Part shown: piece by piece, positions 5,725-5,778 of the stretch
How positions within the stretch are numbered: position 1 is the first letter of the stretch
Layout: every line of letters starts with the position of its first letter
Source of the DNA: Candidatus Woesearchaeota archaeon
GTDB lineage: Archaea; Nanoarchaeota; Nanoarchaeia; Woesearchaeales; UBA11576
Direction of reading: 5' to 3'
DNA: 5,778 nucleotides
Assembly (NCBI GenBank): GCA_013331125.1
Contig: DUGW01000041.1
Coordinates: forward strand, 1-5,778
Notes under the pieces: generated by a model
What the model saw: only the letters and a program-made list of their open reading frames with translations
Databases searched by the model: none
Told to the model about the DNA's origin: nothing
Translations under genes and position numbers: made by a program

Positions 5725-5778
5725 GCTGCCATCCTCTCCAGGTTCTCTCTTTTCGCATCTGCCTTCGCAAGATCCTCT
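5721..5778 (-). CDS. C-terminal 18 residues of an upstream gene (cut by the right edge)
   Basis: A minus-strand frame enters from the right edge, reads EDLAKADAKRENLERMAA and stops at TGA 5723-5721. That stop overlaps the lipoprotein ATG as ATGA, the same four-base coupling seen between the next two genes. The composition is strongly helical and charged, typical of a soluble protein tail. Nothing more can be said about identity. It is called a gene because of the operon-style overlap and the sensible composition; eighteen codons alone would be weak evidence. Confidence 0.7.
   Translation of the reverse strand, partial: EDLAKADAKRENLERMAA

Noticed and set aside
1..5778. tRNA genes, CRISPR repeats, insertion sequences or terminal inverted repeats
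   Set aside because: I saw no cloverleaf, no regularly spaced repeats, no transposase motifs and no flanking inverted repeats by eye on either strand.

Overview
The window looks like part of the genome of an archaeon, most likely a DPANN-type lineage (Woesearchaeota/Pacearchaeota-like). The sequence evidence is: consensus archaeal promoters (a BRE followed by TTTATATA, and TTTATAAAT boxes); GGTGA Shine-Dalgarno cores placed 7-9 bases before starts; an archaeal-style SpoIIM/DUF95 membrane protein; and a large Ig-repeat surface protein with a six-cysteine thrombospondin-like module and a TGNAV motif. The last two I associate with these lineages from general knowledge. The lineage is an inference, because no rRNA or ribosomal protein gene is present to confirm it.

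Left part (1-753, minus strand). The first 41 codons of an unrecognised gene run off the left edge. This gene has its own TATA box and a strong ribosome binding site. Upstream of it is a 178-codon acidic, cysteine-free hypothetical protein with no family I recognise.

Intergenic region (754-1135). This 382-base AT-rich spacer separates the left minus-strand genes from the plus-strand genes. It contains a palindromic TATA box facing left, a second longer AT palindrome, a near-duplicate CACTTTT(T)CGA element, a consensus BRE/TATA promoter facing right, and an apparent 5' leader of about 150 bases.

Centre (1136-4725, plus strand). Two genes probably form one transcript. The first encodes a 909-residue secreted, C-terminally membrane-anchored protein built from tandem Ig-like beta domains, a nine-glycine hinge, a TSP1-like knot, an acidic stalk, one membrane helix and a basic cytoplasmic tail. 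The second, 17 bases on, encodes a 280-residue SpoIIM/DUF95 multipass membrane protein.

Right part (4736-5778, minus strand). A tightly packed operon converges on the central genes with only 10 bases between stop codons. In transcription order it holds the last 18 codons of a gene cut by the window edge, a cysteine-rich lipoprotein, and a left-handed-beta-helix acyltransferase. The three are linked by 4-base ATGA and GTGA overlaps.

The overall theme is the cell envelope: a large surface adhesin-like protein, a multipass membrane partner, a lipoprotein and a membrane-associated acyltransferase. No mobile elements, CRISPR arrays, tRNAs or rRNAs are visible.
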